Shown: positions 9,563 to 18,748 of the stretch, piece after piece
Numbering within the stretch: the stretch's first letter is position 1
Layout: the number at the start of each line of letters is the position of its first letter
Origin: Polaromonas sp. C04
GTDB lineage: Bacteria; Pseudomonadota; Gammaproteobacteria; Burkholderiales; Burkholderiaceae_C
Assembly: GCF_002002705.1 (NCBI RefSeq)
Contig: NZ_MUNS01000020.1
Span: forward strand, 372,001-436,000
Length of the DNA: 64,000 bases
Direction of reading: 5' to 3'
The notes under the pieces: model-generated
The model's database searches: none
Told to the model about the DNA's origin: nothing
Seen by the model: the letters and a program-made list of their open reading frames with translations, nothing else
Program-made: the position numbers and the translations under genes

Positions 9563-11449
9563 ATGACTGACGCTTTTGACGCGACAGGCGATTTCTCGCT
9601 TGCCGAAACCTTTTCTACCGAATCTTCCAGCGATTCTTTTCAGGCGGAGCCCTTTGCTGCGCCTGCCGCTGAGTTTGCCGAGCCGGCCGAGGTGCTGACG
9701 CAAGACGTCGCCGAACCGGTCCCCGCCGTTCCCAACGGTTTCGTGAAGCTGGGCCTGGCGCCCGAGCTGCTGCGCGCCGTCGAAGACCTGGGCTTTACCC
9801 AGCCGACGACGGTGCAGCTGCAAACCATTCCGCTGGCCATGCAGGGCGAGGCGCAGGGCAGCGAGGCCGCGCGCTTCATCGACCTGATGGTCTCCAGCCA
9901 GACCGGCAGCGGCAAGACCGCCGCCTTCCTGTTGCCCGTGCTGCACACCCTGCTGAAACAGCAGGCGCAGGCCGAAGCCGACGAGCGTGCCGAATACGAG
10001 CGCGCGGTGGCCGATGCCGCCGCCAAGGGCGAAGCGCCCCCGAAGCGCGGCAAGCGCAAGGACCCGACCAATCCGCGCAACTTCAAGGCGGCCGCGCCCG
10101 GCGCGCTGGTGCTGTGCCCGACCCGCGAGCTGGCCCAGCAGGTGGCGCATGACGCCATTGAACTGGTCAAGCACTGCCGCGGCCTGCGCATTGCCAACGT
10201 GGTGGGCGGCATGCCCTACCAGTTGCAAATCGCCAAGCTGCAAAACGCCAACCTCGTGGTGGCCACGCCCGGCCGTCTGCTGGACCTGCAACGCTCGATG
10301 CAGATCAAGCTGGACCAGGTGCAGTTTCTGGTGGTCGACGAGGCCGACCGCATGCTCGACCTCGGCTTTGCCGACGATCTGGCGGAAGTCAACCAGCTCA
10401 CCATCGAGCGCAAGCAGACCATGATGTTCAGCGCCACGCTGGCGCCGCGCATCCAGCAACTGGCCCAGCGCGTGATGCGCGAGCCGCAGCGCCTGCAGAT
10501 CGACAGCCCGCAGGAAAAGCACCAGAACATCAAGCAGGTTCTATTCTGGGCCGACAACGCCCAGCACAAGCGCAAGCTGCTCGACCACTGGCTGCGCGAC
10601 ACCACGATCAATCAGGCGATTGTGTTTGCCAGCACCCAGATCGAGTGCGACGGCCTGGCGAATGATCTGCAGCAGGACGGCTTTTCTGCCGTGGCACTGC
10701 ATGGCGCGTTGAACCAGGGCCTGCGCAACCGGCGCCTGATGGCGCTGCGCGAAGGCCATGTGCAAATCCTGGTGGCCACCGATGTGGCCGCGCGCGGCAT
10801 CGACGTGCCGACCATCAGCCATGTGTTCAACTTCGGCCTGCCGATGAAGGCCGAGGACTACACCCACCGCATCGGCCGCACCGGCCGCGCCGGGCGCGAT
10901 GGCATCGCCGTGACGTTTGCCGAGTTCCGCGATCGCCGCAAGATTTTCGATATCGAGAGCTACACCCGCCAGCAGTTCAAGGCCGAGACGATTCCGGGCC
11001 TGGAGCCGCAGCAGCGCTTTCCCGATGCACGCCCGCGCAGCAATTTTGGCGGCCGTGACAGCGACCGAGGTGGCCGCGACAACCATTCGCGGGATCGCAA
11101 GTTCGGCCCCGCGCGCGGTGCTGATCGCGGCGGATTTGGTGATAAAAGCGCCCGTGGCCCTTTCAATCCGGGCTCAGGTAGCTATCAAAATAATAGTAAC
11201 GGCGGTTTTGGCCAGGGCAAGGAACGCCGCGAAGGCCCGCCGCGCGAGGGTTTCAGCTACGAGCGCAAGGGCGGCTTCAACGACCGCTTTGCCGGCGCCG
11301 GCCGCAGCGAAGGCGCGGCCCCGCGCGGCGACTTCGCCGCCCGCAAGCCCGCGTTTGGCAAACCCATGTCGGTCCGGCCTGGCAATGGCGGCAAGGTCTT
11401 TGTGCCGCGCGATGCCCACAAGCGTCCCGCCAAGCCGGTGCGCGACTGA
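9563..11449 (+). CDS. DEAD-box ATP-dependent RNA helicase (RhlE-like)
   Basis: The product is 628 aa. An acidic N-terminal extension of about 50 residues precedes the helicase core: Q motif (FTQPTTVQ), SSQTGSGKT (I), PTRELAQQ (Ia), VVDEADRMLDLGF (II), SATL (III), and domain 2 with ATDVAARGID and HRIGRTGRAG (VI). The core carries an unusual acidic/basic insertion of about 50 residues between motifs I and Ia (AEADERAEYERAV...KRGKRKDP). The C-terminal 130 residues are rich in Arg, Gly and Phe and probably bind RNA. It likely acts in ribosome assembly or RNA turnover. Confidence 0.93.
   Translation: MTDAFDATGDFSLAETFSTESSSDSFQAEPFAAPAAEFAEPAEVLTQDVAEPVPAVPNGFVKLGLAPELLRAVEDLGFTQPTTVQLQTIPLAMQGEAQGSEAARFIDLMVSSQTGSGKTAAFLLPVLHTLLKQQAQAEADERAEYERAVADAAAKGEAPPKRGKRKDPTNPRNFKAAAPGALVLCPTRELAQQVAHDAIELVKHCRGLRIANVVGGMPYQLQIAKLQNANLVVATPGRLLDLQRSMQIKLDQVQFLVVDEADRMLDLGFADDLAEVNQLTIERKQTMMFSATLAPRIQQLAQRVMREPQRLQIDSPQEKHQNIKQVLFWADNAQHKRKLLDHWLRDTTINQAIVFASTQIECDGLANDLQQDGFSAVALHGALNQGLRNRRLMALREGHVQILVATDVAARGIDVPTISHVFNFGLPMKAEDYTHRIGRTGRAGRDGIAVTFAEFRDRRKIFDIESYTRQQFKAETIPGLEPQQRFPDARPRSNFGGRDSDRGGRDNHSRDRKFGPARGADRGGFGDKSARGPFNPGSGSYQNNSNGGFGQGKERREGPPREGFSYERKGGFNDRFAGAGRSEGAAPRGDFAARKPAFGKPMSVRPGNGGKVFVPRDAHKRPAKPVRD
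11181..11197 (+). repeat. 17-bp GCTA-N9-TAGT element in the helicase tail
   Basis: GCTATCAAAATAATAGT interrupts the GC-rich Arg/Gly tail of the helicase and encodes part of a Ser-Tyr-Gln-Asn-Asn-Ser stretch unlike its surroundings. Confidence 0.6.
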
Positions 11450-11470
11450 TCCGGTACCGCTTTGATTCAA

Positions 11471-11504
11471 GGGCCTGCACGTCGCAAGACGTGCAGGCCC
11501 TTTT
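11471..11504 (+). terminator. Terminator between the helicase and the convergent permease
   Basis: GGGCCTGCACGTC and GACGTGCAGGCCC form a perfect 13-bp stem around a GCAA tetraloop, followed by TTTT. It lies 22 bp after the helicase stop and may act in both directions, since the next gene ends at 11529 on the minus strand. Confidence 0.92.
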
Positions 11505-11528
11505 CATGCGACGACAGCGCTGCGCAGA

Positions 11529-12692
11529 TTACCAGTAGAGCAGGGCGTAGCCCACGATGCCCGCGACTGCCAGAAAAGGCAGGGAATAGGCGTGAAAGCT
11601 CAGCCACGCCCGGCGATCGCCCACCATGCGCAGGGCAATCAGGTTCGCCAGCGAGCCGACCATGACGCCAAAGCCGCCGATGTTCACGCCGTAGGCGATC
11701 ACCCGCCAGTCGTGCGAGTATTCGGCCAGGGCAATGGCGGCCGGCACATTGCTGATGAGCTGCGAGACGCCGACGCCGGTCCAGAACAGGTGCTGCGGCT
11801 GCACCAGATCCAGCCGGCCCATCCAGCCATGCACCAGACTTTGCCCGGCCAGCAGGCGCAGATCGACAAACATCAGAATGAACACGAGCAGCAGGCCCCA
11901 GTCGATTTGCAGCAGCACGCGCCGGCGCACCAGGAGAAAGATCAGCGCCAGCGCGGCGAGCGCCCACGGCGCATGGTGCAGATCGGTGAGCAGCAGAAAA
12001 GGTACATACAGTGCCAGCGAGACGCCGAGCAGGGCGCGGTCCAGCGGCTGTTCATTTTCCTGAAGATTCACGTGCATGGGCCGGGCCGGAAATGACGCGA
12101 CGGTCAGCGCCAGCAGCAGGACCATTAGCACGACGACCAGTGGCAGCATGTGGGCCACGAAATGCCCGAACGAGCTGTTCGACAGCTGCCACAAGAACAG
12201 GTTCTGCGGATTGCCGATGGGCGTGAGCGCCGAGCCTGCGTTGACCGCCAGCGCCTCGAACACGACCAGCCGCGTGGCGGGCAGTCGGGCGATGCGGCAC
12301 ACGCCCAGCGTCAGCGGCACCACGACGAACAGCGCGACATCGTTGGTCAGGAGCGTGGACAGCAGTGCCGCCGCCAGCACCAGGCACAGCGCCGCGGAGC
12401 GCTGCGTGTTCACCCGCGCAATGGCCCAGAGGCCCAGGCGGTGCAGGGCGCCACTGTTCTCCACCCCCTTGGTGAGCAGCAACAGGCCCGTCAGCGCCGC
12501 AATGGTGGGCCAGTCGACCAGCGAAGGGTAGGACCCGATCTGCCCGGGCGCCAGCACCGTCAGCACGGCCAGCACCGCCAGCAGCGTGAGGAAGAAAGCA
12601 TCCTTGCCCAGGGTGCGCGCCAGCTGCGGCAGGAACTGCGCGGCCGTGGCCAGCGGCCCGGTCACGTGCGCCTTGCGCGGCTTGCCGTCCAC
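11529..12692 (-). CDS. Ion-transporter superfamily permease (ArsB/NhaD/SLC13-like)
   Basis: The product is 387 aa with about ten hydrophobic helices. LLTNDVALFVVVPLTL and NAGSALTPIGNPQNLFLW are signatures of the ArsB/citrate-transporter fold, and the second pseudo-repeat has SQLISNVPAAIAL. Such proteins move anions (arsenite, dicarboxylates) or exchange Na+/H+; the substrate is not evident. It lies 20 bp downstream of the methyltransferase-like lipoprotein gene on the same strand. Confidence 0.85.
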   Translation of the reverse strand: MDGKPRKAHVTGPLATAAQFLPQLARTLGKDAFFLTLLAVLAVLTVLAPGQIGSYPSLVDWPTIAALTGLLLLTKGVENSGALHRLGLWAIARVNTQRSAALCLVLAAALLSTLLTNDVALFVVVPLTLGVCRIARLPATRLVVFEALAVNAGSALTPIGNPQNLFLWQLSNSSFGHFVAHMLPLVVVLMVLLLALTVASFPARPMHVNLQENEQPLDRALLGVSLALYVPFLLLTDLHHAPWALAALALIFLLVRRRVLLQIDWGLLLVFILMFVDLRLLAGQSLVHGWMGRLDLVQPQHLFWTGVGVSQLISNVPAAIALAEYSHDWRVIAYGVNIGGFGVMVGSLANLIALRMVGDRRAWLSFHAYSLPFLAVAGIVGYALLYW

Positions 12693-12712
12693 AGTGCTGC
12701 CTGGCGCACCGA

Positions 12713-13579
12713 TCAGGGTTTGACGAATTTCAGGACGAACTCGTCCTTGGGCTGCGCTGGTTCGGGCGTGTTCCTGTCGCGCGGGTCGGCCGGGTTGCGC
12801 AGGAAATTACCTTCTGCCACGAGCCTGAATCCGGCGGCTTCGACTTCCTGGCGCAGGAAGGACTCTTCAATGCGGTGCAGCGTGCCCGACTCGGAGATGC
12901 CGGTGCCGGGCCGGCCCGCGTGGTCGGCAATGACATACAGGCCCCCGGGCTTGAGCGCGGCGAACACGGCGCGGTTCACGCGCGCGCGGTCCACCCCCAT
13001 GTGGCCGAAGTCGTGGTAATTGAACATCAGGGTCACAAGGTCAAGCCCGTTAGCTGCCACTTCGGGGGGCGCCGGGTCTTCAAAGGGCCGCGCGATGGGA
13101 ATGATGTTGCGGGTCGCCGGATTTTGGGCGCGCTCGGCCAGCGTCAAAGGCGCCGCTGATGTCATTGGCATCACGGGGCCTGACACGCCCTCGCGGACCA
13201 TGGGTTGGGCGCGGGCGGGATCGCGCGGCGCGTTTTGCCCGTACACGCGCCCGGTGGGTCCGACGGCGCGTGCAATCAGTTCGGTGGTGTAGCCGCGTGC
13301 CGCGCTCAGGTCCAGCGCCACCATGCCCGGGCGCACGCCGATAAAGGCCAGCATCTGCGCCGGTTTGCGGCGCAGGTCGTTGGTGCGGTCCGCCGCGCTG
13401 CGGTCCGGACTGGCCACGATCGCGGCAATCTGTGCGCTGGACAGCGTGGCGCCGGCAGGTGGCAAAGGTGGTGCAGTCGTGCAGGCGCCGAGCAGCAGTG
13501 CCATGCTTGCCAGCAAACCCCGCAGCACCGCGGTCCGCCGCGGTTTGATGGTGGCTAAAGTCTCGAGGAGTGAACGCAT
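12713..13579 (-). CDS. Predicted SAM-dependent methyltransferase-like lipoprotein
   Basis: The 288-aa product has a basic N-terminus, a hydrophobic segment and the lipobox LLLGAC (Cys near residue 33), so it should be an exported lipoprotein. The rest resembles the COG4798 class of predicted methyltransferases: VALDLSAARGYTTELIARAVG is a class I SAM-binding motif I, with VTLMFNYHD and LKPGGLYVIADH further on. A methyltransferase fold outside the cytoplasm is puzzling because SAM is not expected there; the activity is unproven. Confidence 0.8.
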   Translation of the reverse strand: MRSLLETLATIKPRRTAVLRGLLASMALLLGACTTAPPLPPAGATLSSAQIAAIVASPDRSAADRTNDLRRKPAQMLAFIGVRPGMVALDLSAARGYTTELIARAVGPTGRVYGQNAPRDPARAQPMVREGVSGPVMPMTSAAPLTLAERAQNPATRNIIPIARPFEDPAPPEVAANGLDLVTLMFNYHDFGHMGVDRARVNRAVFAALKPGGLYVIADHAGRPGTGISESGTLHRIEESFLRQEVEAAGFRLVAEGNFLRNPADPRDRNTPEPAQPKDEFVLKFVKP

Positions 13580-13681
13580 GCTGTGGCCCGGGTTGGTTGT
13601 GTGGGAATGACTATACGAGCTTGCATCAGCCGCGACGTGCCGCGTGATGCGTCGTGCGCAGGTGCTTCGCCATCCGTTGCG

Positions 13682-15082
13682 TCAGGCGGTTGCCGGAGCC
13701 CGCCCCACGCGCAGCGAACTGAAGGCACCCGCCACCGCCGCGAAGCAGGCCGCCAGCGCCAGTGCAATCACCGGGCCGCGCCCATTGTGGGCATTCTCGA
13801 TACTGAAAATAATGGACAGCAGCACCGCGCCCAGCGTCTGGCCGGTGAGCCGCGCCGTGCCCAGCATGCCGCTGGCGCCACCTGAACGGTGCGCGGGCGC
13901 CGTTGTCACGATGGTGTGGTTGTTGGGCGACTGGAACATGCCGAAGCCGATGCCGCACAGCACCATGCGCCAGGCAATGGCGGCGTTGTCCGGCTGGGCC
14001 GGCAGCGCCGCCATCAAGGCCAGCCCGATCGCCATGATGGCCATGCCGATGCCGCCGAGCAGGCCGTCCGGGTAGCGGCCGATCAGGCGGCCCACAATGG
14101 GCGCCACGACCACGATGGCCAGCGGCCAGGCGGTGATCAACAGGCCCGCTTGCAGCGGCGTGCGGCCGTAGCTGTCGAGCAGCAGGAACGGCAGCGCGAT
14201 GTAGGCCAGCATCTGCGCCGCAAAGGCGCCCACCGAGGAACACATCGACAGCGCGAACACGGGAATGCGCAGCAGGTCCAGCGGAAACAGCGGCAGCGGC
14301 TGGGTCCACTGGCGGCGTATATAGACCAGGCCAACCAGCAGGCCGCCCGCCAGCAGGGCCACGCCTGTGCCCAGGCTGGCGGGTGTCGCAGACGATCCGC
14401 CGTGCGCGCCCAGCGCATCGACCCCGAGCACCACCAGGCTGAACATCAGCGCATTGAGCAGCACGTCGAGCCATGACAGCCGCACGCCGGCCGGTGCCGC
14501 CACGGCGTTCTGCGGCAGGGCGCGCAGGCCCAGCCATAGCACGGCCACGCCCAGCGGCAGGTTGAAGACAAACAGCCAGGGCCAGGACGCCACCGACAGG
14601 ATGCCGGCGGCGATGGAAGGCCCGGCCACCGCGGCGGTGGCCACCACCAGCGAATTGATCGCCACGCCGCGCCCGAGCAGGCGCCGCGGGTAAATCAGGC
14701 GCAATAGCGCTGAATTGACCGACATGATGCCGGCCGCACCCAGTCCCTGGATGGCGCGCGCCCCGGCCAGCATCGGCAGCGAATTGGACAGCGCGCAGAC
14801 GAGCGAGGCCGCCGTGAACAGCACCAGCCCGCCCAGGTACACGCGCCGGTAGCCAATCAGGTCGCCCAGCGTTGCACACGGCAGCAACAGGCCGAGCGTG
14901 GCCACCTGGTAGGCGTTGACGACCCAGACGGCCTGCGAGGCGCTGGCCTGCAGGTCGCGCGCGATACCGGGCAACGCCAGGTTGACGATGGTGCCGTCGA
15001 GCACCGACAGCGCAATGCCGAGAATGATGACCGCCATCGCGTGGTAACGCGCCGGCGTGGGCAGACCGTCTTGGACAAGCAT
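13682..15082 (-). CDS. MFS transporter, DHA2 (EmrB/QacA-like) drug-efflux family
   Basis: The product is 466 aa with about fourteen hydrophobic helices. Helix 1 has LSVLDGTIVNLALPGIA, the DHA2 motif D1, followed by WVVNAYQ and the loop LGDLIGYRRVYLGG (motif A). Motif C appears as GPSIAAGIL. These proton antiporters export lipophilic drugs or metabolites. No partner membrane-fusion gene or local regulator is adjacent, so the substrate is unknown. Confidence 0.92.
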   Translation of the reverse strand: MLVQDGLPTPARYHAMAVIILGIALSVLDGTIVNLALPGIARDLQASASQAVWVVNAYQVATLGLLLPCATLGDLIGYRRVYLGGLVLFTAASLVCALSNSLPMLAGARAIQGLGAAGIMSVNSALLRLIYPRRLLGRGVAINSLVVATAAVAGPSIAAGILSVASWPWLFVFNLPLGVAVLWLGLRALPQNAVAAPAGVRLSWLDVLLNALMFSLVVLGVDALGAHGGSSATPASLGTGVALLAGGLLVGLVYIRRQWTQPLPLFPLDLLRIPVFALSMCSSVGAFAAQMLAYIALPFLLLDSYGRTPLQAGLLITAWPLAIVVVAPIVGRLIGRYPDGLLGGIGMAIMAIGLALMAALPAQPDNAAIAWRMVLCGIGFGMFQSPNNHTIVTTAPAHRSGGASGMLGTARLTGQTLGAVLLSIIFSIENAHNGRGPVIALALAACFAAVAGAFSSLRVGRAPATA

Positions 15083-15234
15083 GAGAGTTTTGTGTGGGAG
15101 GGCGCGCCGTGCGCCGCGCCTTGAGAGTAGAAAGGGCTGTTAGCGAACATTATCGCCAACAGCCCTGTCATCAATGGTGGGTTCCGAGAGATCTTTGGGC
15201 GCACTACGCCAGCTCCGCCAGACTCCCGCAACGG

Positions 15235-15259
15235 GAAAGCCCGCCATTGGCGGGCTTTC
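15235..15259. terminator. Hairpin terminator downstream of the PEP-CTERM gene
   Basis: GAAAGCCCGCC and GGCGGGCTTTC form a perfect 11-bp stem around ATT. It lies 15 bp beyond the stop of the minus-strand PEP-CTERM gene. The A/T-rich stem base can act on either strand. Confidence 0.8.
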
Positions 15260-15273
15260 GTGGGCGAAATTCT

Positions 15274-15849
15274 TTATACGTTCGTGTTCTTGCCGGCTTT
15301 GCGACGCGAAATACCGACGCCGACAAGGGCTAGCCCAAGCAACGCAAGAGTTGAGGGCTCGGGAACAGTAGCACTGAAGGACACTTGCGTTCCAGAAGTG
15401 CCATAGAGGTACGGCCCACCATTGACAAGCGAGTCATACCAGTAACTACCCGGGCCAGTTGCCCACAAATTCACCTCTAGTCCATTGCTGCCCGAAAACA
15501 TCAAACCGCCAGTGGTGGTTATTAATGGGTCACTGGTTGGATTGAACTGGTTGTCGTAGTACCAGAGCCCGTCAGTTGTCGTATTTGCTTCGAAGCCGGC
15601 CGTATTTCTCGGTATCAAAGATAGCGTGTCAAAAACACCTTGCACAGTTTGCATCCCTGTCCCGTTAACGATCGTGTATGACCCGTCGCCATTAGCGGTT
15701 CCATTGAGAACCAGGGATCCAGAGATGTCGCCACCGTTAGAAAAACTCATATAAAAAGTTGTGATTGAAGCCTGAGCGGTTCCAATGGACATCGCAGCCA
15801 CCGTCACAGCAACCATCAAAATATTCTTTAACGTCTTCTTGAAGCTCAT
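15274..15849 (-). CDS. PEP-CTERM sorting domain protein
   Basis: The product is 191 aa: an N-terminal signal peptide (MSFKKTLKNILMVAVTVAAM, cleavage probably after AQA), a Ser/Thr/Gly/Asn-rich body, and the C-terminal tripartite signal VPEPSTLALLGLALVGVGISRRK. The PEP-CTERM tail is recognised by exosortase (EpsH/XrtA) in biofilm-forming Gram-negatives. The start at 15849 follows AAGGAA. The exosortase genes are not in this window. GC content is lower than in neighbouring genes. Confidence 0.93.
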   Translation of the reverse strand: MSFKKTLKNILMVAVTVAAMSIGTAQASITTFYMSFSNGGDISGSLVLNGTANGDGSYTIVNGTGMQTVQGVFDTLSLIPRNTAGFEANTTTDGLWYYDNQFNPTSDPLITTTGGLMFSGSNGLEVNLWATGPGSYWYDSLVNGGPYLYGTSGTQVSFSATVPEPSTLALLGLALVGVGISRRKAGKNTNV

Positions 15850-16480
15850 ATTGTTCCTTGAAATTCGGACCGATCCACTTGATTCGCAGTGTAACAAGCA
15901 GTTAACGTGCCAATAAAGAAATCATCATATGAATCAAGTAGTTACGAAAAATCAGGTAGATCGATGGTTACTATATGTAAGAATTGTCGACAATTTTACA
16001 AGAAGAAATCAGGGAGCCTTTCCCTTAAGTGCACTGGTGTAAGGATGCCTAATGGGTATTTAAGTCTCGGGAACGAGACGCTATCAAAGGAATAGCAAAA
16101 AGTTTCAAAAATGCCTGCACCAGGGCGAAGGGTCCAGGTTCGCGCGCGGCGCCGGACCAGCGGGGAAAAAGGGTACCGTCAATCGAGTCGCGGCCGTCGC
16201 TGCCTTGTCAGGGAAAGCGATATGGCGGAGCTATCGGCCAGGTGCTTCCTTTGGTAGCTGCTGTTGCCTGCTCACGACGAGCACTCTTTGCAGAGATACA
16301 AGGTCTTTGTCGGATGTACCTGCTGCCTGGGCTTGTTGCCTGCTATTGTCGGGGCAAGGTGGCAGTGTCCCGGGCTGGTGCAGGATGCCCCTGCCTGCTG
16401 GTGGATAACGACACGTATAACGACAGGACTGGCAGTCTACCCACTTGGGTGGTGAATGCCGCACCGTGCAGACCGCTTGG
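15850..16480. other. 631-bp stretch without a convincing gene, left flank of the island
   Basis: An AT-rich frame at 15907-16095 on the plus strand could encode 62 aa with a CKNC pair, but I see no family and no good ribosome binding site. The part from 16100 to 16480 is mixed GC with only shadow frames. This is host DNA lying beyond the displaced tRNA 3' end, which explains why it begins abruptly at 16480. Confidence 0.4.
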
Positions 16481-16531
16481 AAAGTGGTGGGTTCTGAGAG
16501 ATTCGAACTCTCGACCTACGGATTAAGAGTC
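16481..16531. repeat. attL: displaced 3' half of tRNA-Lys
   Basis: The sequence is identical over 51 bp to 25330-25380 and matches tRNA-Lys(CTT) from the anticodon loop through the CCA end. To its right the sequence departs from tRNA, so this copy cannot make a functional tRNA. Confidence 0.95.
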
Positions 16532-16551
16532 ACATAAAATACTGTTTCGCT

Positions 16552-16580
16552 CTATCCAGAAGAATTCCACAATCGGATAG
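16552..16580. promoter_or_regulatory. Inverted repeat CTATCC-N17-GGATAG near attL
   Basis: CTATCC (16552-16557) and GGATAG (16575-16580) are separated by exactly 17 bp. The same half-sites with the same 17-bp spacing recur at 19931-19959. It lies between attL and the integrase gene, so it may be an operator or a Rep/Xis site. Confidence 0.45.
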
Positions 16581-16657
16581 TTTGTCAATAAAATCAATAA
16601 GTTACAGTTGATTTATCTCCATAAGTAACCTACACTGAATTTCTTTAGCCAGCACTC

Positions 16658-16677
16658 AATTGCAACACCAATTGCAA
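16658..16677 (+). repeat. 20-bp island-end repeat, left copy (candidate integrase arm site)
   Basis: AATTGCAACACCAATTGCAA is identical and in the same orientation at 25243-25262, near the other end of the island. Each copy holds two TTGCAA half-sites. Position 127 bp inside attL suits an arm-type integrase or Xis binding site. Confidence 0.55.
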
Positions 16678-16698
16678 CAAGATATTCTAGGTAGGTCT

Positions 16699-18141
16699 AT
16701 GGCAACTTCAGTTACGACGCTCAAGCGCACGGTTGGGAAGCCCCTGACAACTGCCGCCATTGCCGCAATGAAGCCGGGGCAGGTCCTTTCTGATGGCGCT
16801 ATCGATACGGGGGCAGGACGGCTCAAAATTCGCAAGCGGCAAACCAAAACGGGGTCGGTGTCCGAGTGGTTGTTCATCTACTGGGGTAGCACAGGCAAGC
16901 GCGCCACCATGCTTTTGAACGGCAAGGCCAGCCGGTACAGCCCCAAAGTGCAGGAAGGATTTTTGACCATTGCCGAGGCCCGACTGCTTGCACGGAAACT
17001 TCAGGCGGGCCTTCAAACTGGGGTCGACCCAGCCGCGCAGCGTGAGCTTGAGAAAGCATCCGTACAGAAGGCCCAAGCCACTGCGGTCGCGAAGCTTCAT
17101 GAACTGAAGAAAAAGACGCTACAGGCGCTCATGGATGCGTATGTCGATTCCCTGAAGGCCAAAGGCAAAGCGCGATCGGCCTACGACGTGGAGAACATGG
17201 TACAGAACCATATCGCCAAGCCGTTTCCCGAATTGGTGTCGTCGTCCGCGACCGCAGTTACGGCCCGGGACGTTTCGACGATTCTGACGCGTCTTGTTGG
17301 TCCTGATACGGCGACCAAGAAGGGCCGCACGGCGCTCAAGCTGCGCTCCTACATGGCTGCGGCGTTCAAGCTCGCCTTGGGCGCTGAGCTCGACCCGATG
17401 GCGCCGGCGAGCGCGATAGGGTTTGATCTGACGATGAACCCGGCCGCCGCCGTCCCAGCGACCAAAATGGCCGCAGCGTTTCACAAGGTCGGGGAGCGTA
17501 CCCTGACAGTGGACGAACTGCGGAATTACCTGATACGACTGGAGTTGCTCCCGTCCCCGATACACCGTTTGGCGCTTGAGCTTCAAATCATGTCCGGCGG
17601 GCAGCGGCTGCAGCAACTCATCCGCTTGACCCACGCCGATGTGACAGATGGCGCATTCACGTTGTACGACCCCAAGGGGAAGCGCGCACAGCCTCGCGCC
17701 CACGTCCTGCCCCTATTGCCGGAGTTGCGGGACCGCATTGAGCAGCTCAAGGCCATTAACCCCGTGAGTGAGCGCAATGCCAAGGGCAACGTGTTTGCCA
17801 GTACTGGGGGCTCGATCATCAACGCAGAAACACTGTCGGGTGTCGTTCATGGAATCAGCATGGCCATGCTCAAAGCCAAAGAGTCCATGACACCGTTTCG
17901 CGGGGGTGATATTCGTCGAACCTGTGAAACCATGATGGCTGGGACGTTGGGTATTCACAAAGATACGCGGGCGCAGCTACTGAGCCACGGTATCAGCGGT
18001 GTTCAAGACAAGGTGTACGACAAGAGCAACCACATGAAAACCAAAGAAGCCGCATTACGTGCATGGATCGACTATCTAGGGGCTGTTCGGCACGGTGTTG
18101 AGCACGCTTCAAATGTTGTACCTCTACAGGCAGCAAAGTAG
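16699..18141 (+). CDS. Tyrosine site-specific integrase, P4-type
   Basis: The product is about 480 aa. The C-terminal catalytic domain shows Arg303 in the MSGGQRLQQLIRL box, Arg406 in RGGDIRRT, His430 in LLSHG and the nucleophile Tyr440 in DKVYDKSN. In relatives the RGGDIRRT box usually reads HDLRRT, so the first His of HxxR appears replaced by Gly403. It lies just inside attL and transcribes inward, as in tRNA-targeting islands. The start at 16699 was chosen because the longer frame runs into the terminal repeat. Confidence 0.92.
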   Translation: MATSVTTLKRTVGKPLTTAAIAAMKPGQVLSDGAIDTGAGRLKIRKRQTKTGSVSEWLFIYWGSTGKRATMLLNGKASRYSPKVQEGFLTIAEARLLARKLQAGLQTGVDPAAQRELEKASVQKAQATAVAKLHELKKKTLQALMDAYVDSLKAKGKARSAYDVENMVQNHIAKPFPELVSSSATAVTARDVSTILTRLVGPDTATKKGRTALKLRSYMAAAFKLALGAELDPMAPASAIGFDLTMNPAAAVPATKMAAAFHKVGERTLTVDELRNYLIRLELLPSPIHRLALELQIMSGGQRLQQLIRLTHADVTDGAFTLYDPKGKRAQPRAHVLPLLPELRDRIEQLKAINPVSERNAKGNVFASTGGSIINAETLSGVVHGISMAMLKAKESMTPFRGGDIRRTCETMMAGTLGIHKDTRAQLLSHGISGVQDKVYDKSNHMKTKEAALRAWIDYLGAVRHGVEHASNVVPLQAAK

Positions 18142-18362
18142 TCGGCTGCGCCGCAATGAACGCCGGATATTTCGGCCGTCAATGTTCAAGGGCATCATGC
18201 CGCTTGACCTCAGGTTGAATCTGGTTTGTAATAGCTACACCTGCGACCAATGGAGTGGACTCGGTTTAGGCGGCTTGCCGCTGAAATCGCGTGGGACTGG
18301 TGGTATGACCAGTCTAATCACTTCAACGGGAAGCATGCAATTCTCGTTATTAGGAGAACTGC

Positions 18363-18614
18363 ATGGCAGTCACGATAGTCAATCAGCGCGAGCCCAAGCC
18401 GAACCGTGGTCGTGGGCATAGCAAAGCTCTCCCCCGTGTCGACCTAAACCAGCCCGGAAGGTTGCGCATTGGGCATCTCATGACCTATTACGATTTAGGT
18501 CACTCCACAGTTTACGTTCACCTTGAAAAAGGTCTGATTCCTGCTGCGGACGGCATGGTCAGAGGCCGCCAATATTGGCGAACAGAAACGATAAAAAACC
18601 ACCTCGAAAAATGA
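18363..18614 (+). CDS. AlpA-like excisionase / HTH regulator
   Basis: The 83-aa basic protein has a helix-turn-helix pattern RIGHLMTYYDLGHSTVYVHLEKG followed by GRQYWRTETIKNHL, which resembles the AlpA/MerR-like winged helix of phage P4 and satellite islands. AlpA proteins activate int or act as excisionase. TAGGAG precedes the ATG by 6 nt. Position directly after int and before the Rep gene matches the int-alpA-rep order of Gram-negative phage-inducible islands. Confidence 0.65.
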   Translation: MAVTIVNQREPKPNRGRGHSKALPRVDLNQPGRLRIGHLMTYYDLGHSTVYVHLEKGLIPAADGMVRGRQYWRTETIKNHLEK

Positions 18615-18748
18615 TGCACAGAAGTGCGTGGGGACTGCGCTGCGCATTCAGCAGAAATGCCGGGCATGCACAGCACCTACCCCACGATGCCTCAATACTA
18701 GTAAGCCAGTAGGATGGATATTCAAGCAGCCCAAGGAGGGGCTGTGAG

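Noticed and set aside
15907-16095. AT-rich 62-codon frame with a CKNC pair left of attL
   Set aside because: No recognisable family and no good ribosome binding site; it lies in composition-biased non-coding DNA. Kept only as part of the gene-free stretch.
16205-16526. Overlapping short frames before the island
   Set aside because: They overlap each other in several frames, and one runs into the attL tRNA fragment; none has coding character.
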